Below are positions 1-8,080 of a DNA stretch of 10,810 nucleotides, one piece after another. Every line of letters begins with the position of its first letter. Positions within the stretch are counted from its first letter, which is position 1. The position numbers and the translations under genes are program-made. Below the pieces are notes generated by a model. That model was not told the DNA's origin, searched no databases, and saw nothing but the letters and a program-made list of their open reading frames with translations. This DNA comes from Cyclostephanos tholiformis (lineage: Eukaryota; Bacillariophyta; Thalassiosirophyceae; Thalassiosirales; Thalassiosiraceae), in NCBI GenBank assembly GCA_036939975.1, contig JALLPB010001190.1, positions 1 to 10,810 on the forward strand, in the 5' to 3' direction.

Positions 1-707
1 ATAAACTAAAACCCCGTCGTAGGACCTATTTGCAGTCATTTTTTACTTAGGCAACTCATATACCATATTGGATGCGTCTTGATGTGCTCGTTCCACAGGC
101 TAGCTACTTTCTTGGTATGGACCGATATTCATGGAGTTATGACATTTTGACTAAAGGCATGCTGCATAGCTGGATTCAGCTAAACCACCGTTTTAGGGAC
201 CGATAATAATTAGACCTCTAGAATCAAATGGGAACTCGTGGAGACGAGAAAACACGAGAAAGGATTTGGTAGGAGAAAACTCGAATTCCTCAATCAAACT
301 CACATTAATCTCAAATCGGCTTAGTTGAATTAAAAAATCAACTACGGATGTCGTACGAACCGTTCGTGAAGCTTCATGGGTCCTCCAGAAACCAAGGAAT
401 CATCCCTGTTGTAGTACCTAGTCTCTCACTCGCTCTCTTTTTATTTGCAGTCGCATTCATCTAATTCCTGCATCGGGAAATCTGTGTGAAATAACATCCT
501 ACTTTGGCGGGACTATCCATACAAACGGAGAATTAAGTGTGACACCATAACTTCTTACCTAATATTCATATTTTATTCTCAAATGAACATGATATATAAT
601 ATTCTCTATGTTGTAGTGTTGTAAGTTGCCTGAATGCAGACGAGCTCTCGATAATATCCATACTGCTCCACAATTACAAAGTAGCTGACGAAAGAACTGA
701 AATAAGA
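1..707. other. Region upstream of the ankyrin gene, no gene recognised
   Basis: No convincing gene, tRNA or mobile element is visible. A pyrimidine-rich tract ending TTTGCAG at 425-450 on the + strand resembles a 3' splice site, and a 32-codon open frame follows it to a TAA at 548-550. The reading frame of the ankyrin gene stays open upstream of its ATG back to about 600 but contains no earlier ATG. A spliced 5' leader or a further N-terminal exon is therefore possible. A short odd palindrome (ACGAAC-C-GTTCGT) lies at 355-367. Confidence 0.5.
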
Positions 708-1427
708 ATGCACACCATGAAGAGCCCCACGAAGAGCCTTGGAGAACTTTCACCTTTCTCTGACCCCAATAGCGCGAATGATGCGCTAACTTATGCAACC
801 GTACTCCTCAACATGCTCCAGAATAGGGATTGGGAAACGTTCCAGCTTGTCATACTCAAAAAACCCTTGGCCTTTCAGGCATTACACGACCTCCTCCTCT
901 GCTCTGAGGAACATCACGGCGTGACTTTTTTGCACGCGGCAGTTCGTAATTCACCGCCCATCGAGATAATAGACCAAATCATCAAGATATGTCCCGACGC
1001 TCCCCGTGCATGCGATTGCCTCAACCGAACGCCACTCCACGTCGCGGTTGGGGTTGGCGCATCGATCGATTTGATCAATTACTTGGTGAAGTCCTATCCA
1101 GAAGCATGTACTATTCAAGATGAGGATGGGCGTACTCCGCTGCATTTCGAGTGCGATTCCGAAAGTGTTCTGTTCGAGGGCGACCAGGGAGGAAGGGGCC
1201 CTCCATCTTTCGAGGTTGTTCAAACGCTGCTATCGGGTTCCATCAAGGCGGCCTCGATGGAGGACGAGGACGGTACCAGCCCTATAGAATACGCCATCAT
1301 TAGCAATGCAAACGTGAGGGTAGTGAAAGTATTACAACATGCGGCGCAGATGTACCTGAGGAGGTCGGCCAAGGCGGCCCAGCTAACAAGTTCGCCGAGA
1401 TCAAACCATCAGGGTGCGGCAGCTTGA
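708..1427 (+). CDS. Small ankyrin-repeat protein
   Basis: This is a single-exon 239-residue protein. Ankyrin repeats are protein-protein interaction modules, and nothing here identifies a partner or an enzymatic domain. The repeat signatures are readable: a TFLHAAV unit near residues 73-79, LNRTPLHVAV near 105-114, DEDGRTPLHFE near 138-148, and a degenerate DEDGTSPIEYAI near 186-197. These are four spaced copies of the D-x-x-x-x-TPLHxA consensus, with helix-rich IIDQIIKICP and LINYLVKSYP segments between them. The first ATG (708) was chosen. A second in-frame ATG lies three codons on (717), and the frame is open upstream to about 600, so an extra spliced N-terminus cannot be excluded. No signal peptide or transmembrane segment is visible. 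The last ~30 residues are basic and Ser/Ala-rich. The gene runs convergent with the RUS gene on the opposite strand. The ankyrin assignment is firm; the cellular role is unknown. Confidence 0.85.
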   Translation: MHTMKSPTKSLGELSPFSDPNSANDALTYATVLLNMLQNRDWETFQLVILKKPLAFQALHDLLLCSEEHHGVTFLHAAVRNSPPIEIIDQIIKICPDAPRACDCLNRTPLHVAVGVGASIDLINYLVKSYPEACTIQDEDGRTPLHFECDSESVLFEGDQGGRGPPSFEVVQTLLSGSIKAASMEDEDGTSPIEYAIISNANVRVVKVLQHAAQMYLRRSAKAAQLTSSPRSNHQGAAA

Positions 1428-1868
1428 TGTTCAGATTGTTTGCTAAAAACATATTGAAGTCCATAAAAATTGCTAAATAATTATTGAAACAACGTTTTTT
1501 ACCACAGTTTTGCTGTCGATTATACCGCACCGCCTCGATGCTTGCTGACCTGCTTTATCTAGACGAATCTTATCATGAAGACTATTCCTATCTCAGAGAG
1601 ATTGTATTTTGTTCCCATCCACGAGCGCTTATGATAATGATGTTCTGTTCCGTGCTCTGTGTCGGTCCACCTCTCTACAGAAGAAAAAATAATTCGAGTT
1701 ATTAGATGCATCGAAGTTTATGCCTTCTGTCAAGTAGGAATGCATCACATTCACCCTCATGGTATGGCTCATAGTTGCGGGGATGGGTGTATGAATCAAA
1801 TAAGTGTACATGCCATTTGGGGTTCCTTTGGTAATTTACAACAGAGATCATCTATGACATAACATCTG
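1428..1868. other. Intergenic region between convergent ankyrin and RUS genes
   Basis: This 441-bp stretch between two convergent stop codons must hold both 3' ends. It is AT-rich just after the ankyrin stop (about 1440-1495). The short open frames on both strands show no family resemblance. I see nothing else in it. Confidence 0.5.
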
Positions 1869-4111
1869 TCATCTCCTTTGAATATGCCAATCTGCCCGTG
1901 CAGACACACGTCCCAGCATGGACCGTAACGGAGGCCGCCAACCCTGCTTTGTCAGCTCGCGCAAAAACTGGGGAAAGATCTCGTTGGCCTCATTTCCAGC
2001 TCCACGGAGCTCGGCCATACAATTCCTCGATCGAAGGCCCAGCGAAGTATCATCGACAACGCTGTTCGATGAACGTGTCACCCCCCTAACCTTCTTGACC
2101 AACTTCTTCCTCAATATGACGAGCGCGAGAGCGCTTTTAAGTATGTCGAGGTTGTTGGCGTCAGCATGCAGGACGATGTGGCACTGCTCCTGGGGATCGA
2201 TACCCACGTAAACGCTGCGACTATCCTTGCTCGCTTCGTTTCTCCTCCTGATCCATTGCCTTACCCGAGAGCTTAATCCACGCGCGTTTTTGACGTCCTG
2301 GCCAACGACGAGGAAATACTTCTCGCCTCGAAAGACGTCGTTTATCAGCATGTCCAATTCCTCGGGATCCAATAGCGTCCTACCGGGAGAACCGAATGCT
2401 ATTGCTCGCCTCGCGAGGTGGTCCGGGGGTAGGAATATTTTTTCCTTCGCCGCGATTTGACTCGGCGTTGGAATGCGGCCGATGAATTTGTACCGTTGCC
2501 GATCCGAGGACGACGAGTTGTCTACGTGCTGTATCGTACTTTCATTCCCATCATCACCACCAACTTCCTCGTCCAACATCAAATCGCCCAGAACCGTGTA
2601 CATTCGTTCGAAGTTGAAGGTTTTGTACTCCACCGATCGCATTTCGTGGTACATGCAGAAAATCTCCGCAATTTGCAATGTGACCCACACTGCGAAGACG
2701 TTTTGGACGGACACGCCAACCACTCCTTTATAAGAAAGGCGCGATCGAGTGAAGGATATCATTTTCGAATATGAGAAATGCGATAAAACACATCTGCAAT
2801 ACGAGCACTAGAAGAAGAGTCACGTTCACTCTATAACTCACTGGACAAGCAAATACCGCTGAATATGCCCAGCAGATCCACCACGGCGATTTGTGCCTCC
2901 CCCTTCGCGGTGATGTCACCGATATTCTCCACGCCACCGCTCCCCCTCCTCCCGTTCCCGGAGCCGATGGCGGCGACGGTGCCGTTAAGACCGTTGTCCA
3001 CGGCGGCGGGTGCGACGTTAATGCCGCCCGACGACGACGACGACGACGACGACATCGACGACATCGACGACATCGACGACTCGTTGTCGATTCTACGGAA
3101 GCTGTTGTATATCGCATTCCTCGTGGCCGAGCTGGTGAGCATGCTCATCTGCTTGCAGCTGTTGGCCAACATGGCCAACGCGAGGAAGTACCTAGGGTGC
3201 AGGTAGGTGCAAACCTCGAGGCCGTTGCCGAGGGCGTATATTAGACTCGCGCGGAATCGCCACCTCTTGGCGTCCGGGTCGAACTTGCGTCCCATGCGCG
3301 ACGCCCACGCCATACGAACCACCTTCCCGAGGGTGTCCTTGAGCACCCAATTCGTCGCCGCGGCCGCTCCCAACGTCGCCGTGGTACCCCCCGTAGTCGC
3401 CGTCTCGACCGCGATGCGACCACCCTGCTGCATCCCGCGCAATCCCATCAGCAGGCTCTGAGTGCCGATGACGTGCACGTTCGCGTTGACGAAGCGCTGC
3501 AATATCCTCCACCTGACGTATCCGTAGTAGGACGGGGACACGCCCTCGGGCACGAACGCCGAGTGCAGGAATTGTCCCCAGTTACGACCGTTGTTGTTGG
3601 TCGTCCCGCCGGCGGCGAGGACGCCGGACGACGACATCGACTCGGCGTCGGCGATATCGAGATATCTACCGGTCGATGCCTCGTACGTCAATTGCGATCG
3701 TAGGTTGTAGCGCACGTCCACGCTGTAAAGTTCGATGTGCGCGGCGGTCTTGGTAGCTTCATTTGACTCCGCCGCGCTGCCCAATTCCGACGATGAGGAG
3801 GAGGAGGAGGAGGAGGACGTCGTCGCCGCCGACGACGCCGACGAAGACGTCGATGACGCGACGACATTGGAAGATCTTCTACCCCGGATTGTCTTTACTA
3901 TCGGACCGCAACTTTCGAGGATTCGACGTCCGGTCGTCGCACGCCTCCATCTCCCCGCGCAGTTTGCTTGGCCATTGCCGGATGGTAGCAGCGCATGGGC
4001 CCATCCCCCACGGCTGCTGCCACCGAGGACGCAGAAGACGCTTGGCAGTGCCAGGATTGCAATCCACCTCGCGACCATGATTATTTGCACGGCATATATG
4101 GCCAGTTGCAT
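1869..4111 (-). CDS. RUS family (ROOT UV-B SENSITIVE / DUF647) protein, two exons
   Basis: The spliced model joins exon 1 (4111-2842) to exon 2 (2725-1869) and gives 708 residues. The RUS family (Pfam 'vitamin B6 photo-protection and homoeostasis', PF04884) is known in plants for plastid-associated roles in UV-B response, auxin transport and vitamin B6 homeostasis; its biochemistry is unresolved. The core is unmistakable: SAFVPEGVSPSYYGYVRWR (184-202), TQSLLMGL (217-224), AATNWVLKDTLGK (251-263), FDPDAKRWRFRASL (277-290), AMLANSCK (313-320), TRNAIYNSF (330-338) and ENIGDITAKGEAQ (395-407). Exon 2 continues with YHEMRSVEYKTFNFER, the GRIPTPSQIAAKEKIF stretch and a C-terminal LRELTKQGWRP...RADW block typical of the family. 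The N-terminus has a hydrophobic leader (best from the second Met, residue 12) followed by AHALLP, which resembles the ASAFAP cleavage motif of diatom plastid preproteins. Ser runs (99-108 and 346-361) and a ~54-residue insert are unusual. The gene is divergent from the NOL11-like gene. Confidence 0.9.
2726..2841 (-). other. Intron of the RUS gene (116 nt)
   Basis: Exon 1 would otherwise stop at a TAG immediately after GICLSSEL. The donor GTGAGT begins at 2841 and the acceptor TTTCTTATAAAG ends at 2726. Both junctions are phase 1, and the joined codon AGA gives GICLS-R-VVGVSVQ. This restores the family's continuous block (GIxLS followed by a hydrophobic segment and YxxxRSVxxxTxN). The other nearby AGs (for example TTGCAG and TTCTAG) lead to stops, which makes this acceptor the best choice. 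Confidence 0.8.
3030..3080. repeat. Trinucleotide repeat, (GAC)8 followed by (ATCGACGAC)3
   Basis: Seventeen perfect triplets lie in the RUS coding region. On the coding (-) strand they read as TCG/ATG codons and make alternating SSM units and a Ser run at about residues 345-361. The tract lies inside the low-complexity insert of the conserved RUS core. Tracts of this kind can change length by slippage. Confidence 0.95.
3795..3817. repeat. Trinucleotide repeat (GAG)7 in the RUS gene
   Basis: Perfect GAG triplets on the + strand give TCC serine codons on the coding strand, which form the Ser run near residues 99-108. The run lies between the putative targeting leader and the conserved domain, where length changes would probably be tolerated. 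Confidence 0.95.
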
Positions 4112-4738
4112 ACTACCAGCCTCAATGCCCCCGAGCAGGGAGTTGTTGTCGAGACGTCATGACGACGAGGAAAGCCTGGATGGCGTTGGGGAGCCCTACT
4201 TCGCCAACTCCATCAAGAGAGATTTCTAGCGATCCACGACGGGAGAATTCGTCTGTCCTCCCCTGCACCATCAAAAAGATGGTGGAAAACCGACTGAGTT
4301 CATTCATTCATATCCCAATAAAAAATAATACCTATCCCCGCTTCATTTGGCTTCAGCTGAGCCAGTAATTCATCGCAATAGCCACTTCATACGGTCGCCC
4401 AGCAACATATATCTACAAGGACATACCATGCCCGAGTCTGCATCTCCTCAATTACCGAGTTAGTGACGAACGCGGGATCGCGATTGATGCCAGAGCCATC
4501 AACACTCAACACTCCCAAGAGGTGAGCGACTGCCTCCAGAATATAGCAATATATATCGATGGATTGTTACACACTTCGTCAGGAAGTAGGAGGAACTGCT
4601 TCCTAGAATTCATTGCGCATTCTTTGCTTGAGTCACTGAACTCATCTCGTCGTCTTTCTCCCCCTCCTCCGACCGTATACATCACGAACGTTCGCCTGGC
4701 CACAAAAATAACAGCTTATACACGATCCATAATAAATC
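4112..4738. promoter_or_regulatory. Divergent promoter region between the RUS and NOL11-like genes
   Basis: This 627-bp gap separates two genes that start away from each other, so it should hold both promoters and 5' leaders. In-frame stops close both starts: a TGA on the - strand near 4157, and TAA TAA two codons before the 4739 ATG. AT-rich patches occur at 4310-4330 and 4540-4560, but no element can be assigned with confidence. The short open frames inside it show no family resemblance. Confidence 0.5.
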
Positions 4739-7700
4739 ATGTTAACGACTTGGAAACAAAGTCGCACCTCCCTCGAATATCCCCCGACCGCGACTAGAGA
4801 ATCTTCAAAGGAGAAGAAGAAATCTAGAAAGTCGCAACACTGTACCGATGCTGCGACATCCCACGTCTCCCCGGGTGCTCCCTTCGGTGCTCACTTCGTT
4901 CATCCTCCAGCACATAACTCCCTTTTTCATCATGATATAGCCGATTCGTCGACGGCTGGCGGCAAACACAAGAAGAAAAAAATCGATCGCGATAACAAGA
5001 TTGGCGTTCGGAACGCCAATTCTGATACGAAACCGATTCTTTGCCTAACTTCCCCCCATCGCGTCCTATTCATGGACGGGGGAGAGGGCGGGGGCAACTC
5101 TACCCCATCCGGCGGCGGCATGATCGAGAGCAAATCTAGGAATTACGTCGCCCGACCGGGAAATAGCTCCCGGTTTTCCCTGCGTGGCACCGTCGGCGGG
5201 GCGAAATCGACCGGCGGCGACGCCGATGGCACATTCGCCGGCATATACCCCACGGGAGCACGATACGACCCGACGTCGAATCTCATTTACGCAATTCGCA
5301 ATGGAGGCGCGGACATTGCCATCTGGACCGCCGCGCCTTCCTCTACCTTGCCGGGGCCGGACGATGACGCCGTGGACGGCGAGGGGAGCGGCGAGGTCGC
5401 CAACGGGAATCATTTGAACGGACAGAAGCGCAAGCTACTAACCCAGCAACGAGACGTCGAGTCTTCGGCGGATGCGCCCATCTCCGTTCGACTGAAAATT
5501 CCGGGGGAGAAGTATGCCACGACTCTCACGCCGTTTAGCATACCGACCCCATCGTCGAAGGGGATGACACGGCCAGCCGCCGTCGGTGCCGCAGGATGCT
5601 GTGAGGATGGATCCATATGGGTGGCGATACGCTTTCTTCATTCGGATGGAACTTGTGGTACCTTTCAAATCATGTCGGTTGAAAAGTCGTCGATCGAAAA
5701 AGGTGAAACCAACGGCGCAAAAATCCACGTGAAATCGTCCAAGAACCGAAATGCAGCAGCTGATTTTAATGATGAGCGCGAGGAAAATAAGCCAAGGCTT
5801 CTAGACTCACATGCTACTGGAACAATAGACGAAGAATCTGTCCTTTTGACTATTCAGTCAGTGATATTGTCAGAGGATAAGGCGGAGGTGGCCTTTCGAA
5901 CTCACCAAGTACGCATCATCAATAAGGATTGCGATGAACAGCACGCAGCTATTCGTGTTGAGAGATTTGCGTTGCAGAAAATCTTGCAGCTTGAAACATC
6001 TGAAAGTGACGTTGCCGTAAAATTGGATATTGATTCACTGTTGATTGTTCACAAGAAGAAGGACAGTAGATGGACGATCACTTCTGTCAATCTCTCCGGG
6101 TCGGATGGTGCCATGATTAATTCAACAATAACGTTTCCTCTTCCATTAGATCAAATGAAGTGTGAAACCGTTTTTTCTTTTGGTAGAGTGAGCAAGGATG
6201 TTATTGCTGTCTTGGTAAAATGTCGGCGCCATTGCCCAGAAACTATTATCATGTCGTTGAGAGTCATCGATATCCGAAGAAAAGCTGTGCTTTCTTCAGT
6301 CTGTTGGGTCGAGGGAGACGTCTCTATGATTGACGACATCAATTTGACCAAGAACAGTCGTCTGACTAAAATGCTACATGACAAACCATGCCGTGCTATG
6401 ATTACAAATGAGTTGAATGGATCTATTGCGCTGTTAACATCCTCGAAAGGGGGATCATTGCTCATTTTTTCGTGTAAACTGCAAATTGGTTCCTCGTCGC
6501 TTCAAAGCACAGCAATAGCCTACAGTAACACTTCACTTGCATCAACACTAAGACTCGTTGCAACATCAGCATTACCTCCACTTGACACAAGAGAACTCAC
6601 ACTGACGGATGGGCCAAGCTTTAGCCTCTCGAATGCTATATCCGGTGATGCTGATATCAGCCATAATCCGAGTGTTGATTACGATACCGCTGATATATTT
6701 GTAGCTACTAAATTACTGACCTCTTCCGCGAAAAAGATAATTGAGCATGGGTGGACTGGTAATAGATTAATCACCAATGGCAAGAGCAAACTGGTATCCA
6801 AGAACTTCGAGACAAATGTTCACTCGATCAGTTTTAAGCAAGTATATCAAGACTGTTGCATGATGATATCAAAATCCAAAGGAGGAAAGCACAATTGCAG
6901 AAATAAGATAGTTAATGGGATCAAAGACGGTGTGACCAACGTCAAAACATTGGAGCCTGTAACGACTCGTGGAATGCCGAAAGGCTTCGTTGAATTGGCA
7001 TTCAAGGAAAGCGCTGCCGTACTTCTCTCGCTTAATGAGGCAAAGGCACCTGCAAAAAATCAAATTGAGTTCCTCGAGGTTATCCAAGAGGCAATTTGTG
7101 TTCTAGTAGACGTCTTGCAAACAAATCATATTTCGGCGCGCGCAGATTATGGCTTTGGGTCATTACTACGCGAGAATGTTTTCTTGTCGATATTACGGGC
7201 TTGCCCATCAATCTTTTCGACCGATGTTGAAAATAAAATCGTTGGAAAGTTGCACGTCTTAGAAGCCATTTTGAATCACGTGTTAGATATCCCAGAGAGC
7301 ACTCTTGTGTCCTTTCTCAGGTTTCTGATCAGAAATGTGACCGTCAATGATGTCATGGCTTACTATGTAACTTCTCCGGAGACATCCAAACGCGGCATTG
7401 CGCTTTCAAACCGATATAAAGCTATGCCAGACACACAAGATGACGAAAGGAACCAAATTGGCACGAAGTTACTCTCCGAAGCTGTTCTTGATTTCACGTC
7501 AAAGGTTGTGATGTACTCCAGATGCAATCACTCCTTCTTGACCAAGGCAATGCGAGACAGTATCGATAGCAGTGGCGAAGTGGAGGCCCTTTTGCTTACA
7601 CTATCAAAGCTGCTCAGGGTAGGGGGCACTGGTAAATTGCAGGAAAACACTAACGATTCCTCAACGCATATTAATCTTTCTTCAGGAACAATTCAATGGA

Positions 7701-7957
7701 TAACAGCTCTCACAGATGCTCACATGTGCACCATAGTATCGATCACAAATGCTGGGGGACTGGTAGTTGATCGATTACAACGTGCAGTACGATCTGCATT
7801 GGCTCAGTCTGAATTTGCAAATGAGCTACGAAAAATATCGGATTCCGCCATGACTGGTAGGTGGTTGACGAACGTTGAGGCAACGCAGGCCGCTGAGAAC
7901 TCAAGCCAAACGGACACTGCAATAATGCCTTATACCGTCGAGAGGCTTGCGTTTTAG
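4739..7957 (+). CDS. NOL11-like nucleolar protein (pre-rRNA transcription/processing), putative
   Basis: This is a 1072-residue single-exon protein, longer than animal NOL11 (about 720 residues). NOL11 belongs to the t-UTP part of the SSU processome and supports pre-rRNA transcription and 18S rRNA maturation in the nucleolus. The C-terminus carries the recognisable NOL11 pattern: a conserved WITALTDAH helix (about 986-994), a following helix with VDRLQRAVRSAL, then FANELRKI, and a terminal PYTVERLAF that resembles the NOL11 ending (Y-S/T-I/V-E-x-L-x-F). The N-terminal half is beta-rich, with short strands such as YDPTSNLIYAIRNGGADIAIW (starting near 175), consistent with the family's propeller. 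The centre and C-terminus are helical. Lysine-rich clusters KEKKKSRK (24-31) and KHKKKK (76-81) fit nuclear/nucleolar import. The ATG is the first after in-frame TAA TAA. The first ~160 residues are low-complexity, and a later start (for example Met at 5071) is possible. The call rests on motif memory, not a search. Confidence 0.6.
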   Translation: MLTTWKQSRTSLEYPPTATRESSKEKKKSRKSQHCTDAATSHVSPGAPFGAHFVHPPAHNSLFHHDIADSSTAGGKHKKKKIDRDNKIGVRNANSDTKPILCLTSPHRVLFMDGGEGGGNSTPSGGGMIESKSRNYVARPGNSSRFSLRGTVGGAKSTGGDADGTFAGIYPTGARYDPTSNLIYAIRNGGADIAIWTAAPSSTLPGPDDDAVDGEGSGEVANGNHLNGQKRKLLTQQRDVESSADAPISVRLKIPGEKYATTLTPFSIPTPSSKGMTRPAAVGAAGCCEDGSIWVAIRFLHSDGTCGTFQIMSVEKSSIEKGETNGAKIHVKSSKNRNAAADFNDEREENKPRLLDSHATGTIDEESVLLTIQSVILSEDKAEVAFRTHQVRIINKDCDEQHAAIRVERFALQKILQLETSESDVAVKLDIDSLLIVHKKKDSRWTITSVNLSGSDGAMINSTITFPLPLDQMKCETVFSFGRVSKDVIAVLVKCRRHCPETIIMSLRVIDIRRKAVLSSVCWVEGDVSMIDDINLTKNSRLTKMLHDKPCRAMITNELNGSIALLTSSKGGSLLIFSCKLQIGSSSLQSTAIAYSNTSLASTLRLVATSALPPLDTRELTLTDGPSFSLSNAISGDADISHNPSVDYDTADIFVATKLLTSSAKKIIEHGWTGNRLITNGKSKLVSKNFETNVHSISFKQVYQDCCMMISKSKGGKHNCRNKIVNGIKDGVTNVKTLEPVTTRGMPKGFVELAFKESAAVLLSLNEAKAPAKNQIEFLEVIQEAICVLVDVLQTNHISARADYGFGSLLRENVFLSILRACPSIFSTDVENKIVGKLHVLEAILNHVLDIPESTLVSFLRFLIRNVTVNDVMAYYVTSPETSKRGIALSNRYKAMPDTQDDERNQIGTKLLSEAVLDFTSKVVMYSRCNHSFLTKAMRDSIDSSGEVEALLLTLSKLLRVGGTGKLQENTNDSSTHINLSSGTIQWITALTDAHMCTIVSITNAGGLVVDRLQRAVRSALAQSEFANELRKISDSAMTGRWLTNVEATQAAENSSQTDTAIMPYTVERLAF

Positions 7958-8080
7958 GTCCCCCACCTAAAGGTTGTCTTACCCAACGTCTAAATTTAGC
8001 TTTTGTCGTCCCAAGTGATTTCTTTTTTTACACAGAAGTACACCTGCCATAATATCCAATCAGACCTTTAATCTTACTGG
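7958..8080. other. Short convergent 3' gap
   Basis: About 120 bp lie between the NOL11-like stop and the proposed end of the YkgJ-type gene on the other strand. Both 3' UTRs must be short or overlap here. No distinct terminator structure is seen. Confidence 0.5.

Noticed and set aside
1484..1705. + strand 73-codon open frame after the ankyrin gene
   Set aside because: It has no ATG at its start, no recognisable motif and an ordinary length for noncoding AT-rich DNA.
2728..3117. - strand open frame rich in Arg and Cys
   Set aside because: It is an out-of-frame reading of RUS exon 1 and the intron; the conserved RUS frame explains the region.
2865..3244. + strand open frames with runs of Asp or Arg
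   Set aside because: They are antisense readings of the RUS Ser-repeat tract (GAC/GAG triplets lack stops in several frames), with no independent family signal.
3735..4229. + strand 164-codon open frame with an acidic run
   Set aside because: It is antisense to the RUS N-terminal coding region; the Glu/Asp run is just the (GAG)7 repeat read on the other strand.
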